NCBI GenBank assembly: GCA_016745215.1
Contig: CP050890.1
Span: 5,270,001 to 5,334,000 of the forward strand
Direction: 5' to 3'
Source: Thiohalocapsa sp. PB-PSB1
Lineage (GTDB): Bacteria; Pseudomonadota; Gammaproteobacteria; Chromatiales; Chromatiaceae
Length of the DNA: 64,000 nt
Shown: piece by piece, positions 53,057-62,559 of the stretch
Position numbering within the stretch: the stretch's first letter is position 1
Layout of the letters: the number at the start of each line of letters is the position of its first letter
The notes under the pieces: generated by a model
The model's input: only the letters and a program-made list of their open reading frames with translations
Databases searched by the model: none
Told to the model about the DNA's origin: nothing
Translations under genes and position numbers: made by a program

Positions 53057-55534
53057 ATGCGCGCATCCGCGAATTCGACTCCATTCACATCGATACTTTT
53101 GGCCAGCACCCTGCTCGCGCTGCCGGCAATAGCATCCGGCGAGCCCGAAACCGGCATCGCCCCTGCGCCGGAGATGCGCGTGCGGCTCGACGCTGCGCTC
53201 GCCGCCAAAGGCCCGGACTACGAGCCCCGCACCGAGCACCTGCATGCGGATGGCCGGCCCAGGTTCACCAACCGGCTGATCCTGGAGAGTTCGCCCTACT
53301 TGCGCCAGCACGCCCATAACCCCGTCGACTGGTACCCCTGGGGTGCGGAGGCGTTCGCGGCGGCGCGCCGGGAAGGCAAGCTGGTGTTCCTCTCCATCGG
53401 CTATTCCACCTGCCATTGGTGCCATGTGATGGAGCGCGAAAGCTTCGAGGATCTGGACATTGCCCAGCTGCTCAACCGCCACTTCATCGCCATCAAAGTG
53501 GACCGCGAGGTGCGTCCCGACCTGGACGCGGTCTACATGACCGCGGTGGAATTACTCACGGGCCGCGGCGGCTGGCCCATGTCCAGCATCCTGACGCCGG
53601 ACGGCAAGACCGTCCTCGGCGAGACCTACATGCCGCCGACACGCTTCACCGCCTGGCTCGATCGCATTCAGACCATCTGGCAGGCATCGCCGGAGCGCGT
53701 GCAGATGCAAGCCGAGCGGATCGCGGGCGCCGTGAGCCAAGCGCTGTGCGCACAGATCGCTGCGGCGGAGCTGGATGCGCAGGATATTGCGGTGCGCGCG
53801 AGCGAAGAGCTGCTCGCTGTCTACGACGAGATGCAGGGCGGCTTCGGCCTGGCGCCTAAGTTCCCAAGGGAAACACAGCTCTCGCTGTTGCTCGATCAGG
53901 CGCTCCGCGAAGGCGTCACCGAAGCGCTGGCATCCGCGGTCTTCACCCTGCGCGCCATGGCCCAAGGCGGCATCCACGATCAGGTCGGCGGCGGCTTCCA
54001 CCGCTACGCCATCGACAACGCCTGGCTGGTGCCGCACTTCGAGAAGATGCTCTACAACCAGGCGCAGCTCGCGCCGCTTTATGTTGCCGCCTGGCGACTC
54101 ACCGGCGACCCCTACCTGGCTCGCGTTGCCCGCGACACCCTGGACTTCGTGTTGCGCGACCTGACCTCCCCCGAAGGCGGGTTTTACTCCGCCACCGACG
54201 CCGACAGCCACGGCGAGGAAGGCCGCTTCTTCGTCTGGACGCCCGCCGAGATCGATGCCGCTCTGGAACCGGACGACGCCGAACTGGCGAAGGCACTGTA
54301 CGGCGTCACGCCGACGGGCAACTTTGAAGGACGCAACATCCTGCATCTGCCGGTCGAGCCAGAGCGCTTTGCCGCGGAGCAAGGCATCGCTGTCGATGGG
54401 CTCTGGCAGCGCGTCGATAGCATCAACGACGCGCTCTACCGGGTGCGAGCCGCTCGAGCGCACCCGCATCGGGATGAGAAAATAGTGACTGCCTGGAACG
54501 GTTTGATGATTGCTGCCCTGGCCGCTTCCGGCGATGCGCTGCAAGAGCCCAAGTACGTCCGGGCGGCAGAGCGTGCCGCGCAGCTGCTTTGGCAGTATCA
54601 GCGCACCGCACCGGGCCAACTCAAGCGCGTCTACTACGACGGCCGTGCGACGCAGCCGGGGCAGCTGAACGACTACGCCCACCTCGGGCTGGGCCTAGTG
54701 GCACTCTACGATGCCACCGCCGAGCCGCACTGGCTGGCGCGGGCGCGAGAGCTGGCAGACGCCATCGGGAAACGCTTCGCGGATGCCGACGGCGGCGGGC
54801 TGTTCATGGCAGAGTCAAGGGAAGACGAGCCATCCATGACCAGGCCCAAGGATCACGCGGACGGGTCCATGGCCTCCGCAACGGCCAGCGCCCTGCACCT
54901 GTTCGCCGCCTTGGCACATCGAACCGACCACCTAGGCTACGCCGAGCAGGCGCGCGCCCTGGCCACCGCCGCAGCCGGCCGCGTCCAGCGGCAGCCAAAG
55001 GTCTATGCCAGCCTGATCACCGGGCTGCGGCGCCTATACGACAGCGAGACCGGACCATTGCAGTATGCCGCCCTGGGCGCGGTTCGGGTCAAGGCGCAAG
55101 CACGGCTCGACCGAAATCCGTCGGCGTTGTGCGTGGAACTGCGCATCGCACCCGGCTGGCACGTCAACGCCGCCAAGCCGCTCCAGGACTATTTGATTCC
55201 GACAGGTCTACGCATGACCGGAACCCCTGCGCCCTGGCAGCTTTCACGGCTGCGTTATCCAAGGCCGCAAGTGCTCAACCTCGGCTTCCAGCGCGAGCCG
55301 CTGGCGGTATTGCAGGGAACCGTGCGTATTCAGGCGACCCTTTTACCAGCGTCGGCGAACACCGCGACAGCATCGATGAGCCCTGAGGCAACCACGCCAA
55401 GGGCCGCAAGCGCCCCTGCTGCTGAGCGCGGGCCAGCATCAATGACAATAGAGCTGCGCCTCCAGGCGTGCAGTGACAAACGCTGCCTGCCGCCTGAAAC
55501 CCTGCGCCTGCAACTGTCCGGTGCGAAGCCCTAG
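53057..55534 (+). CDS. DUF255 thioredoxin-domain protein with DsbD-N-like tail
   Basis: An 825-aa exported protein (signal peptide ending near ALPAIASG). SSPYLRQHAHNPVDWYPW and YSTCHWCHVM are the DUF255 / YyaL thioredoxin-like signature with a CxxC site. The (alpha/alpha)6 barrel follows to about 690. Unlike usual members it continues with a beta domain (APGWHVNAAKP...QACSDKRCLPPETL) that matches the N-terminal domain of DsbD, including a C-x4-C pair. The stop TAG is the first three bases of a MITE; without it the protein would be four residues longer. Confidence 0.88.
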   Translation: MRASANSTPFTSILLASTLLALPAIASGEPETGIAPAPEMRVRLDAALAAKGPDYEPRTEHLHADGRPRFTNRLILESSPYLRQHAHNPVDWYPWGAEAFAAARREGKLVFLSIGYSTCHWCHVMERESFEDLDIAQLLNRHFIAIKVDREVRPDLDAVYMTAVELLTGRGGWPMSSILTPDGKTVLGETYMPPTRFTAWLDRIQTIWQASPERVQMQAERIAGAVSQALCAQIAAAELDAQDIAVRASEELLAVYDEMQGGFGLAPKFPRETQLSLLLDQALREGVTEALASAVFTLRAMAQGGIHDQVGGGFHRYAIDNAWLVPHFEKMLYNQAQLAPLYVAAWRLTGDPYLARVARDTLDFVLRDLTSPEGGFYSATDADSHGEEGRFFVWTPAEIDAALEPDDAELAKALYGVTPTGNFEGRNILHLPVEPERFAAEQGIAVDGLWQRVDSINDALYRVRAARAHPHRDEKIVTAWNGLMIAALAASGDALQEPKYVRAAERAAQLLWQYQRTAPGQLKRVYYDGRATQPGQLNDYAHLGLGLVALYDATAEPHWLARARELADAIGKRFADADGGGLFMAESREDEPSMTRPKDHADGSMASATASALHLFAALAHRTDHLGYAEQARALATAAAGRVQRQPKVYASLITGLRRLYDSETGPLQYAALGAVRVKAQARLDRNPSALCVELRIAPGWHVNAAKPLQDYLIPTGLRMTGTPAPWQLSRLRYPRPQVLNLGFQREPLAVLQGTVRIQATLLPASANTATASMSPEATTPRAASAPAAERGPASMTIELRLQACSDKRCLPPETLRLQLSGAKP

Positions 55535-55783
55535 GCTGTCGAAATCTGCAGTCTCACTAAAACAAGCGCTTCCCGGTTTATGGATGCTTAGTCGGTGTCG
55601 GGATCGGTGTCAAGGTCAACATTAGGGATTGGTATCGAGCTGGCTGCTTTGATCGATGAGCGGATTCGATTCCGATTCCGATAGCGACCCCGACACCGAT
55701 GAGGCTTCCCCAGTGCGTTCGATGATGCAATCCAAGACCCGGAATCGGTTTGGCATCAAAACTCAGGACATTTCGACAGCCTA
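55532..55783 (+). mobile_element. 252-bp MITE with 9-bp target duplication
   Basis: Ends TAGGCTGTCGAAAT and ATTTCGACAGCCTA. Target duplication GCGAAGCCC at 55523-55531 and 55784-55792. Interior has CGATTCCGATTCCGATAGCG-type repeats. An interrupted, inverted relative is at 31311-31735. Confidence 0.92.
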
Positions 55784-55792
55784 GCGAAGCCC

Positions 55793-56181
55793 TCACCAAA
55801 CCCTTAGGTTTCCGCTTGTCGTACAGCATTGAAGACTTCTGCCCCGACGCTAATCCAGAAATTCTCCAAGTGGGCGCAAGATCAGCGGCGCCGTGCACTG
55901 CGATTTAGGTAAACACAGTCGCCGCGCCTTCGCCAGCTTGAAAAAGACCTGCCGCAGGCTCGATCTGACCTCCAGGGACTCTTTGGACGATCGCATCTGA
56001 TGGCAAGAAAACATCCCACCACTGTCCGAAATCGTCCGTGAGCGCGCCTTGGCCAAATGCTCTGCGCGCAGCTCGTCGCCAGGGACACCTATGAGTAGCT
56101 CTGATAGACTTGACGGTAATATCGTCAGAATAACCTTGCGATCTTACCCCATTCACAACGGCTTTTTTGGAAATCTCGAAC
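55793..56181 (+). other. Spacer upstream of the Ca2+-ATPase
   Basis: About 390 bp. Several frames are open on the - strand but I see no recognisable protein. The stretch may hold scraps of an old gene. No clear promoter chosen. Confidence 0.35.
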
Positions 56182-58866
56182 ATGAAATTCGCCTATTCTG
56201 GACTCACCGATACAGAAGTCGCGCAATCACGCTCCGAGCATGGCTCGAACGCAGTTGCGAGTCAGGAAACCGAGAGCTTTATGGACAAGCTGGTCGGTAA
56301 CCTAAAAGATCCGATTATCATCATCCTGGTTTTCGCACTGCTGATCACTCTCACACTCTGGCTGTTTGGCTACGCCGAGTGGTACGAGAGCGTCGGCATC
56401 GCCTTCGCAGTCGTGATTGCAACCTTTGTTGCGACCTGGTCGGAGTACAGCAACGAGCAATCGTTTCAGCGCCTGTTAGAAGAGGCATCAATGATCCTGG
56501 TCAAGGTGTTCCGCAACGGCCACCTGACCGAGATCCGGATCAACGACCTGGTCGTCGGCGATCACATTCTTCTGCAACCGGGCGATACGATCCCGACCGA
56601 TGGCCTGCTGATCGCCGGCCATGCCGAGATCGACGAGGCTGCGCTGACCGGTGAATCCGAGCCTGTCAAGAAGACCGCCCTGCACGACCAGGCAAATCCT
56701 GGCGAGGCCGACGAAGAGAACCGTCTGTTTCGCGCCGGACTCCTCGTCGACGGCGAGTGCGTGATGCGCGTGACCGCCGTCGGGGATCAAACACGCTATG
56801 GACAGACGATGCAGGAACTGGTCTCGGCCGAAGACCGCCTCTCGCCTTTACAGCATAAGCTCACGGTGCTCGGCGGGCACATCGCGATGTTCGGCTACAT
56901 CGGCGCCACGTTCATCTTCCTCGCCTTCATGTTCAATAATATGTTCCTGCAGGGCGGGGGATTCGATGCCTATTGGGCGCAGGACGGTGGAATCATCGTC
57001 AAGGATTTCGTGACCGCCGCGATTCTCGCGATCATTGTCATCGTCGTCGCTGTACCTGAGGGACTGCCGATGATGATTGCGATGGTGCTAGCGATCAACA
57101 TGAAGAAGCTGCTCAGCGTCAAGGTGCTGGTGCGCAAGCTGCTCGGTATCGAAACGGCCGGCAGCCTGAACATCCTATGCTCCGACAAGACCGGCACGCT
57201 GACCCAAGGCCGGCTGTCGGTCAGCACCTTTCTCGACGGCACCGGCACCGAATACGAGCGCCTGGAAGACATCCCACAAACGCTGCGTGATGATGCTGGG
57301 TTCGCCTTGCGCAACAACACCAGCGCCGTTATCGACGCGAGCGATCCGAACGACATCAAGATGGTTGGCGCGGACCGCACTGAGCAGGCCCTGTTACGCT
57401 TTGTCACCCCATATCTTGCCCAAGATGACACAATTGACATCGTCGACCTGATTCCCTTCAGCAGTACGCGCAAGTTCTCGGCGACACAGGTCACCGGAAA
57501 GCGATCGCTGACCCTGGTGAAAGGGGCGCCGGAGATCATCCTGAAAAACTGCCGCCACTACCTCAACGGCGATGACAAGCCGCACGAACTAACGGACACA
57601 AACGCTCTCCAACAGGCCATGAGCGAGCTGTCGGCGCGTGCCATGCGGCTGCTCGCAGTGGCCGTAACCGATACCCCAATCGACGACAGCAAGGCGCTGC
57701 CGGCCGACCTGACGCTGGTGGGCATATTCGGCATGCGCGACGAGCTGCGGGAGACGGCCTACGCCTCGGTCAAAACCGCCAAAGATGCCGGTATCCATGT
57801 GGTGATGATCACCGGCGATGCGAAGGAAACGGCACAGGCGATCGCCAAGGACGTCGGTCTACTCGAGGACGATCCCGAGGCCGTCATCATGACTTCGACC
57901 GAACTCGGCGGACTCTCCGACGATGAGCTGAAAACGATCCTCCCGCACCTCTATGTCGTCGCCCGCGCCTTCCCGACCGACAAGAGCCGGCTGGTTAAGC
58001 TCGCCAAAGAGCTGGGGCTGGTCGTCGGCATGACCGGCGATGGAGTCAACGACGCCCCAGCCGTTAAGAATGCCGATGTCGGCTTCGCGATGGGCAGCGG
58101 CACCGAGATGACCAAAGAATCGAGCGACATCGTCATCCTCGACGACAACTTTTCGTCGCTGACCAAGGCAGTCCTCTACGGCCGCACCCTTTTCAAGTCG
58201 ATCCGTAAATTCCTGATCTTTCAGCTGACTGTTAATGTCTCGGCGATCCTAGTCGTCTTCCTGGGCCAGTTTTTCGGCTTCGACCTGCCGCTGACGATGA
58301 CCCAGCTCCTGTGGCTCAACATCATCATGGATACCTTGGCAGGTCTGGCCTTCGCCGGCGAGGCCGCCCTGCAACGCTACATGCAGGAGAAACCGCTGCG
58401 CCGCGATGAGCCGCTGATCAATGCCGACATGTGGTCGTCGATCTTAATCAACGGCGGCATAATCGCCGCGCTCAGCATCCTGTTCCTCACCAGTCCAATC
58501 ACCCAAGGCTGGTTCGACGGCGGTCATGCCACTGGCTCGGTGGAGGCCGAAGCCAAGTTCCTGACAGCCTTCTTCGCCTTCTTCGTCTTCGTGCAGGTCT
58601 TCAATACCTTCAATGCCCGCACACAAGGGTTGAACCTATTCGAGCACCTGCTCGACAATCGGCTGTTCTCGATCATCATCCCATCGATCATGGCCATCCA
58701 GGTGATCTTCATCACCTTCGGCGGCGAAGTCTTACGCACGGTCGGCCTGACCCTTCAAGAATGGCTGCTTGTGCTCGCGATGGCGGTCCTGATCATACCC
58801 ATCGATCTTGTGCGCAAGGTGGCTCGCAACAGCCTGTTTGGCAACCCGATCCATCAGGCATCCTGA
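56182..58866 (+). CDS. P-type Ca2+-ATPase (P2B-like)
   Basis: An 894-aa cation ATPase. TGESEPVKK (actuator), VPEGLPMMIAMVLAINMKKLL (M4 with the PEGLP motif), CSDKTGTLTQG (phosphorylation site), MTGDGVNDAPAVKNADVGFAMG (hinge), and C-terminal segments with LLWLNIIMDTLAGLAFAGE, the M6 calcium ligands N-x-x-x-D. No calmodulin-type tail. It probably exports Ca2+. ATG 56182 is chosen; a TTG at 56167 is also in frame. Confidence 0.92.
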   Translation: MKFAYSGLTDTEVAQSRSEHGSNAVASQETESFMDKLVGNLKDPIIIILVFALLITLTLWLFGYAEWYESVGIAFAVVIATFVATWSEYSNEQSFQRLLEEASMILVKVFRNGHLTEIRINDLVVGDHILLQPGDTIPTDGLLIAGHAEIDEAALTGESEPVKKTALHDQANPGEADEENRLFRAGLLVDGECVMRVTAVGDQTRYGQTMQELVSAEDRLSPLQHKLTVLGGHIAMFGYIGATFIFLAFMFNNMFLQGGGFDAYWAQDGGIIVKDFVTAAILAIIVIVVAVPEGLPMMIAMVLAINMKKLLSVKVLVRKLLGIETAGSLNILCSDKTGTLTQGRLSVSTFLDGTGTEYERLEDIPQTLRDDAGFALRNNTSAVIDASDPNDIKMVGADRTEQALLRFVTPYLAQDDTIDIVDLIPFSSTRKFSATQVTGKRSLTLVKGAPEIILKNCRHYLNGDDKPHELTDTNALQQAMSELSARAMRLLAVAVTDTPIDDSKALPADLTLVGIFGMRDELRETAYASVKTAKDAGIHVVMITGDAKETAQAIAKDVGLLEDDPEAVIMTSTELGGLSDDELKTILPHLYVVARAFPTDKSRLVKLAKELGLVVGMTGDGVNDAPAVKNADVGFAMGSGTEMTKESSDIVILDDNFSSLTKAVLYGRTLFKSIRKFLIFQLTVNVSAILVVFLGQFFGFDLPLTMTQLLWLNIIMDTLAGLAFAGEAALQRYMQEKPLRRDEPLINADMWSSILINGGIIAALSILFLTSPITQGWFDGGHATGSVEAEAKFLTAFFAFFVFVQVFNTFNARTQGLNLFEHLLDNRLFSIIIPSIMAIQVIFITFGGEVLRTVGLTLQEWLLVLAMAVLIIPIDLVRKVARNSLFGNPIHQAS

Positions 58867-58954
58867 TCGCCCCCTGAGATCGTCACTGGCCATAGACCTA
58901 CAGTGGACGCGCAAAACCGGACAACAGTTCAGGCTTGTGCGAAAGCAAAAAGAG

Positions 58955-59086
58955 GCAATCAAAGACGACGCTCTGCGCTCCCATGGCAAGCCCGAGATTG
59001 GCAATATCGACCAAGGCTCGCAGTTCACCAATGATGCTCTCAAGGGAGTTCTGCTAGACGCCGGGATCGCCAGTCGTATGATTTGA
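58955..59086 (+). pseudogene. IS3-family OrfB fragment
   Basis: GKPEIGNIDQGSQFTNDALKGVLLDAGI is the second-Asp region of the IS3 integrase core (normally PEIFNTDQGSQFTS). Nothing else of the transposase is in frame. Confidence 0.85.
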
Positions 59087-59158
59087 CGACGCGATGGCCT
59101 TGCTCGCCGCACCCGGCACCGAGATTGAGGCCTGCGAGCAACATGAGCGTGTAGTACG

Positions 59159-59189
59159 TAAGAGACTGTCTAGAAAGGGCAGTCTCTTA
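59159..59189. repeat. Short hairpin
   Basis: TAAGAGACTG and CAGTCTCTTA (10 bp) separated by 11 bases. It may be an end of a lost element or a terminator without a T-run. Confidence 0.5.
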
Positions 59190-59218
59190 GACGCATCGGC
59201 CAGCGAACTTCTCCGATG

Positions 59219-59265
59219 ACTTAACGCTGCGTGATGGACTGAAGTCAAAACTGGCTTTGTTGGAT
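59219..59265 (-). repeat. Shortened attC-like site (- strand)
   Basis: On the - strand R'' ATCCAAC (59265-59259) exactly complements the R' GTTGGAT of the preceding site (59570-59564). An R'-like GTTAAGT ends it at 59219. Only 47 bp, so the palindrome is mostly deleted. Confidence 0.5.
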
Positions 59266-59562
59266 TAGTAGCGCAATCTTGTTTTCGAGGGAGTAGCCAT
59301 CCATTGTCTTGTAAGACAAAAATAAGATCACAAGACCTAGACCGACAGTTATTGCTGCCGCTCTGCGGCTGACGTAGGCAAGCACGAAACCGATAACTCC
59401 CGCTATTAGGCCAACCAGGAAGGGATTCCCCAAACCGATCGTTCCAGAAAAAAACACACCAGCGGTCCCTGCAATGAGTGCCGCGAGGCTGCAAACTGCT
59501 TGCTCGAGATCAAAATTCTTGGATTGCTTATGCACGGATGTAATTCTCGGTTTGTTGCCCAA
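59245..59562 (-). CDS. Small membrane protein of the second cassette array
   Basis: A 105-aa protein with three hydrophobic segments (about residues 25-42, 46-64 and 68-84). No family recognised. It starts a few bases after a - strand attC and its last codons overlap the next attC R'', the usual tight packing of cassettes. Confidence 0.65.
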   Translation of the reverse strand: MGNKPRITSVHKQSKNFDLEQAVCSLAALIAGTAGVFFSGTIGLGNPFLVGLIAGVIGFVLAYVSRRAAAITVGLGLVILFLSYKTMDGYSLENKIALLIQQSQF

Positions 59563-59563
59563 T

Positions 59564-59633
59564 ATCCAACGCAGCCCGCGCTTTGGAAGAGCCTGAGCGA
59601 TAGCGAAGGCTGTTCCAAGGCGTTAAGTTGGCG
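59564..59633 (-). repeat. attC recombination site (- strand)
   Basis: On the - strand R'' CGCCAAC (59633-59627) and R' GTTGGAT (59570-59564), with arms CGCCTTGGAACAGCC and GGCTCTTCCAAAGCG pairing. Confidence 0.8.
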
Positions 59634-59634
59634 C

Positions 59635-59750
59635 ACTAGTGCAGCGGTGCGGATGTCCCGCTACCATTTCTGCTGTTTGTCGTTGTCGTAATCGGGATCG
59701 CTCATCGTGGGTTATCGATGACGACCACGATTACGACAACGACCGCAAAC
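59635..59750 (+). repeat. Inverted repeat copy A
   Basis: About 115 bp starting CACTAGTGCAGCGGTGCGG, with GTCGTTGTCGTAATCG and GGGTTATCGATGACGACCAC. A diverged inverted copy is at 60640-60755. It lies between the zinc-ribbon cassette and attC 59564. Confidence 0.8.
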
Positions 59751-59790
59751 GGTCTCGCGACTCCCGCAGCAGAATACGAGTTAGCTGCTG

Positions 59791-60183
59791 CTAGAAAAGC
59801 GAGCCCTCTTCCCGCCAGTCCAAGCCGTCGCCGAGTGCCTCGGCGGTTTGACTTAATGCTTCTTCATGCGTCATGCCCTTGCCGTATAGACCGCAGTCTT
59901 GGCACTCACAGAGAAAGAAATCTTTGGAAATACGGTATGTGTTCAATGTTCTTAAACCGCACTGAGGGCAATCTTCGGTAACCAGCAAAGAGCGAGCTTT
60001 GATCTTCTTCTTTGCTGTGCTAATCATCCCGCGCAGTTCAGCATTTCCTTCTCGGTCTGCCTTCTCAAAAGCCGCTTCGCGTTGACGACTCAATGCTGCT
60101 GCTTGGGGGTCAAAACGCCCATTTATCCAGTTCGCGGGATTCTCTTCGGGGAAATCCGCAAAATATTCAGACCACTCGCCCAT
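59791..60183 (-). CDS. Zinc-ribbon cassette protein
   Basis: A 130-aa protein. CPQCG and CQDCG (with CEC before it) form a single zinc ribbon in residues 72-98; the N-terminus starts MGEWSEYFADFPEENPANW. It follows the - strand attC 60229-60317 by about 45 bp. Function unknown; a nucleic-acid-binding role is possible. Confidence 0.65.
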   Translation of the reverse strand: MGEWSEYFADFPEENPANWINGRFDPQAAALSRQREAAFEKADREGNAELRGMISTAKKKIKARSLLVTEDCPQCGLRTLNTYRISKDFFLCECQDCGLYGKGMTHEEALSQTAEALGDGLDWREEGSLF

Positions 60184-60228
60184 CTCTTCTCGTCGTATTC
60201 CGTAGCGAACTCACAACGCCTTTTTGGC

Positions 60229-60317
60229 GGCTAACGTGCAGCGCAGCCTGCGCCTTGGAGCTGCCTAAGCTGTGGCGAAGGCTGCTCCAAGGCGTCGGAC
60301 TTGCGCTCTTGTTGGCA
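60229..60317 (-). repeat. attC recombination site (- strand)
   Basis: On the - strand R'' TGCCAAC (60317-60311) and R' GTTAGCC (60235-60229), with arms CGACGCCTTGGAGCAGCC and GGCAGCTCCAAGGCG pairing. The left arm is nearly the same as in attC 4776-4865. Confidence 0.9.
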
Positions 60318-60639
60318 ACTAATCATCTACGACCGTTTTTCCGCACCCACGCTGAACCCTAGACATTTTATCGTTGATACAGGATTAAATCACCAGCGGA
60401 TGTCTGCCGAAATCCCTCGCTACGCAGGACATCATCAAGGCATGAAATACGGCTGTCTTTCAGCCAGAATGTGCCATCTAGTTTGTCGGGCGTCACCGCA
60501 GCAGACGATGAAGCTCAGCCTCAAACTGGTCAATTTGTTCAATGTCGTCGCGCAAATTTTCTACCTTCCCTTTTTGAATGCCTTCACATGCGACGGCACG
60601 AGCGGCTAGTGCTCTGCTGCGCAGGTCGCGAAGACTCTT
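60318..60639. other. Spacer, no supported gene
   Basis: About 320 bp between the attC and the inverted repeat. I see no recognised protein in either direction. On the - strand it may be the upstream cassette of the small array, now decayed. Confidence 0.35.
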
Positions 60640-60755
60640 TGTTGTCGTTGTCGTCATCGTGGTCGTCATCGATAACCCACGATGAGCGATTTCGACAACG
60701 ATTACGACAAACAGCAGAAACGGTAGCGGGACATCCGCACCACTGCACTAGCTGT
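60640..60755 (-). repeat. Inverted repeat copy B
   Basis: Reverse complement of copy A at about 80-90% by eye (CTAGTGCAGTGGTGCGG at its outer end). It cuts off the tyrosine recombinase right after the HSLRHS motif. Confidence 0.8.
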
Positions 60756-61462
60756 GCCGAAGGCTATGAGGCGTCATCTTTTTTTTATCCCGCAGGATTG
60801 CACCACCTTGGTCAACGCGCTCGGTACGCCAGCCAGCGCCAGCGGGCTCGGCGCCGCGGCCGCGCGCTTCAGCCCGCCCTTGCGGTGCGGAAACAACAGC
60901 CGGGGATGGCGGTGCACCGACCAACAACGTCGCAGCACCGCCAGCCTGGCATTCGGCAACGGCACCAGGCGGTCCCTGCCGTCGCGGATGTGCACACGCC
61001 GACGCGCCACGCCAATGTCGGCCACCGTCAACCCCAGCCATTCGCCCAAGCGCAGGCCCATACTGCAGAGGGTGAAGAACAGCACCCGGTAGCTCAGTAT
61101 CCGTGTCGACTGCACCGGCCGCGCAATCTCCTCGATGGTGACGATGTCAGGCAGATGCCGCCCCCGCGGCGGCTTGACCAGGCCCACATGCCCCCGGGGC
61201 TTGCGCAGCACGTGCGCGTCGTAGAACTTCAACCCATACAGATCCAGCTTCACCGACGCCCACGAGCGGATCTCCAGCAGCCCGGCGAAGTAATCCGTCA
61301 GCTGCTCGGCGCTCAGGTCATCGATCCGCTAGTCGAAGTGCGCACCGATCCGGCGCACGCCCAGGACATACGCATCGATCGTCTTTGACCGCAAGCCCTA
61401 TGAGGTGCAGGGGGTTTTCCAGGGTGGCGTAGCGGCGCTTGAAATCGGCCTCGAAAGATGCT
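60752..61462 (-). pseudogene. Dead IS91-associated tyrosine recombinase
   Basis: The - strand shows EADFKRRYATLENPLHLIGL, then (frameshift near 61395) LRSKTIDAYVLGVRRIGAHFD, a stop near 61329, then RIDDLSAEQLTDYFAGLLEIRSWASVKLDLYGLKFYDAHVL..., the catalytic Arg block SMGLRLGEWLGLTVADI, and VPLPNARLAVLRRCW. After a run of As (60776-60782) the HxxR motif MTPHSLRHS is in another frame, followed at once by repeat copy B. The final Tyr is missing. The sequence is the recombinase type found beside IS91 transposases, not an integron integrase. Confidence 0.85.
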
Positions 61463-61695
61463 GTCTTTACGATGTAACCTCATGATTCTGTTTGGAATAT
61501 TCCCTCGCATGGCGAGGGCGTGAGGTTGCATTTTCGTTGCTGCGGGGCCGCCACGTCGCTGTTCTCCGCGTAGCGGCTCCGTCCAACAAGTGTCGGGCTG
61601 TGCTGAACGTTCACCCTTTGGTCACGCACTGCTCACCGAGCTGACATAATCTCCCGCTAACATGATCCTTTTCTCGGTTTGTTCGGAGTGACATC

Positions 61696-62499
61696 GTGGC
61701 AGTATACGCATCGGCGCTGCCCGCTAAGCGCGGGGAACGGTTATCCGTGGAGTTGGCCGCGCGGGCGGAAACAATTCGCGAAGCACAGGCACTGCGTTAT
61801 CGGGTCTTCGGCCAGGAACTTGGCGCGAAGCTGAAAACAGCGCAATCCGGCCTCGACTTGGATGAATTCGACGATTACTGCCATCACCTCGTCGTTAGAG
61901 AAACCAAGACTGGTCAAATTGTTGGCTGCACGCGGCTGCTGCATGACATCAATGCCCGCCGATTAGGCCGCTGGTATTCAGAGAGCGAGTTCGACCTGGG
62001 GTCGATCCGGAACTTACCAGGTCGCCTGTTGGAGGTTGGGCGCACCTGTATTTCCGCCGAGTGCCGGCATGGCTCAGCCATTGCGGTGCTGTGGTCCGGC
62101 ATTGCCAGCTATATCCACTTGCACGGCATCGATTATTTGTTCGGCTGCGCCTCCGTGCCCCTGGGCGATCAAGACCATTTAGCCGCGGCGGTCATGAGCC
62201 GCCTGCGACATCAAGCTATGGCAACGCAACATTTGCATGTAACACCACGCTCACCGTTGTTTAATAGTCAGGCTCCGGATAACCTGCTGGATACGCCGAT
62301 ACCAGCGTTACTGAAAGCCTATATTCGACTCGGAGCCAAGGCCTGCGGCGAGCCATGCCGCGATCCGGATTTCAACGTCGCAGATGTGCTAATGTTACTC
62401 GATGTGGACCAACTCAACCCAACTTACACCAGGCATTTTCTGGACCGTGCCGGCCCAAACTCCATGTATCGAGGTCCGGCTCATTTAAATTCAGCTTAA
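61696..62499 (+). CDS. olsB: OlsB-like N-acyltransferase (lyso-ornithine lipid synthesis)
   Basis: A 267-aa GNAT-type acyltransferase. EAQALRYRVFGQELGAKLKT, GCTRLLHD and LLEVGRTCISAECRHGSAIAVLW match the OlsB / hemolysin-like family, which transfers a 3-hydroxyacyl chain from ACP to the alpha-amino group of ornithine. The next gene encodes a PlsC-type acyltransferase, the expected OlsA partner. GTG 61696 is the apparent start. Confidence 0.8.
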   Translation: MAVYASALPAKRGERLSVELAARAETIREAQALRYRVFGQELGAKLKTAQSGLDLDEFDDYCHHLVVRETKTGQIVGCTRLLHDINARRLGRWYSESEFDLGSIRNLPGRLLEVGRTCISAECRHGSAIAVLWSGIASYIHLHGIDYLFGCASVPLGDQDHLAAAVMSRLRHQAMATQHLHVTPRSPLFNSQAPDNLLDTPIPALLKAYIRLGAKACGEPCRDPDFNVADVLMLLDVDQLNPTYTRHFLDRAGPNSMYRGPAHLNSA

Positions 62500-62559
62500 G
62501 CAATCAGATCTTTCCAGGCTCTGCCCATCTGGACATTGTCTGCGTAACCTGAGAAGTAA

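Noticed and set aside
53552..54682. 376-aa open frame on the - strand
   Set aside because: Shadow of the DUF255 gene, which has clear conserved motifs on the other strand.
60752..61462. Integron integrase (IntI)
   Set aside because: It is a tyrosine recombinase, but the sequence pattern is that of IS91-linked recombinases; the IntI-specific extra segment is not seen and the gene is broken.
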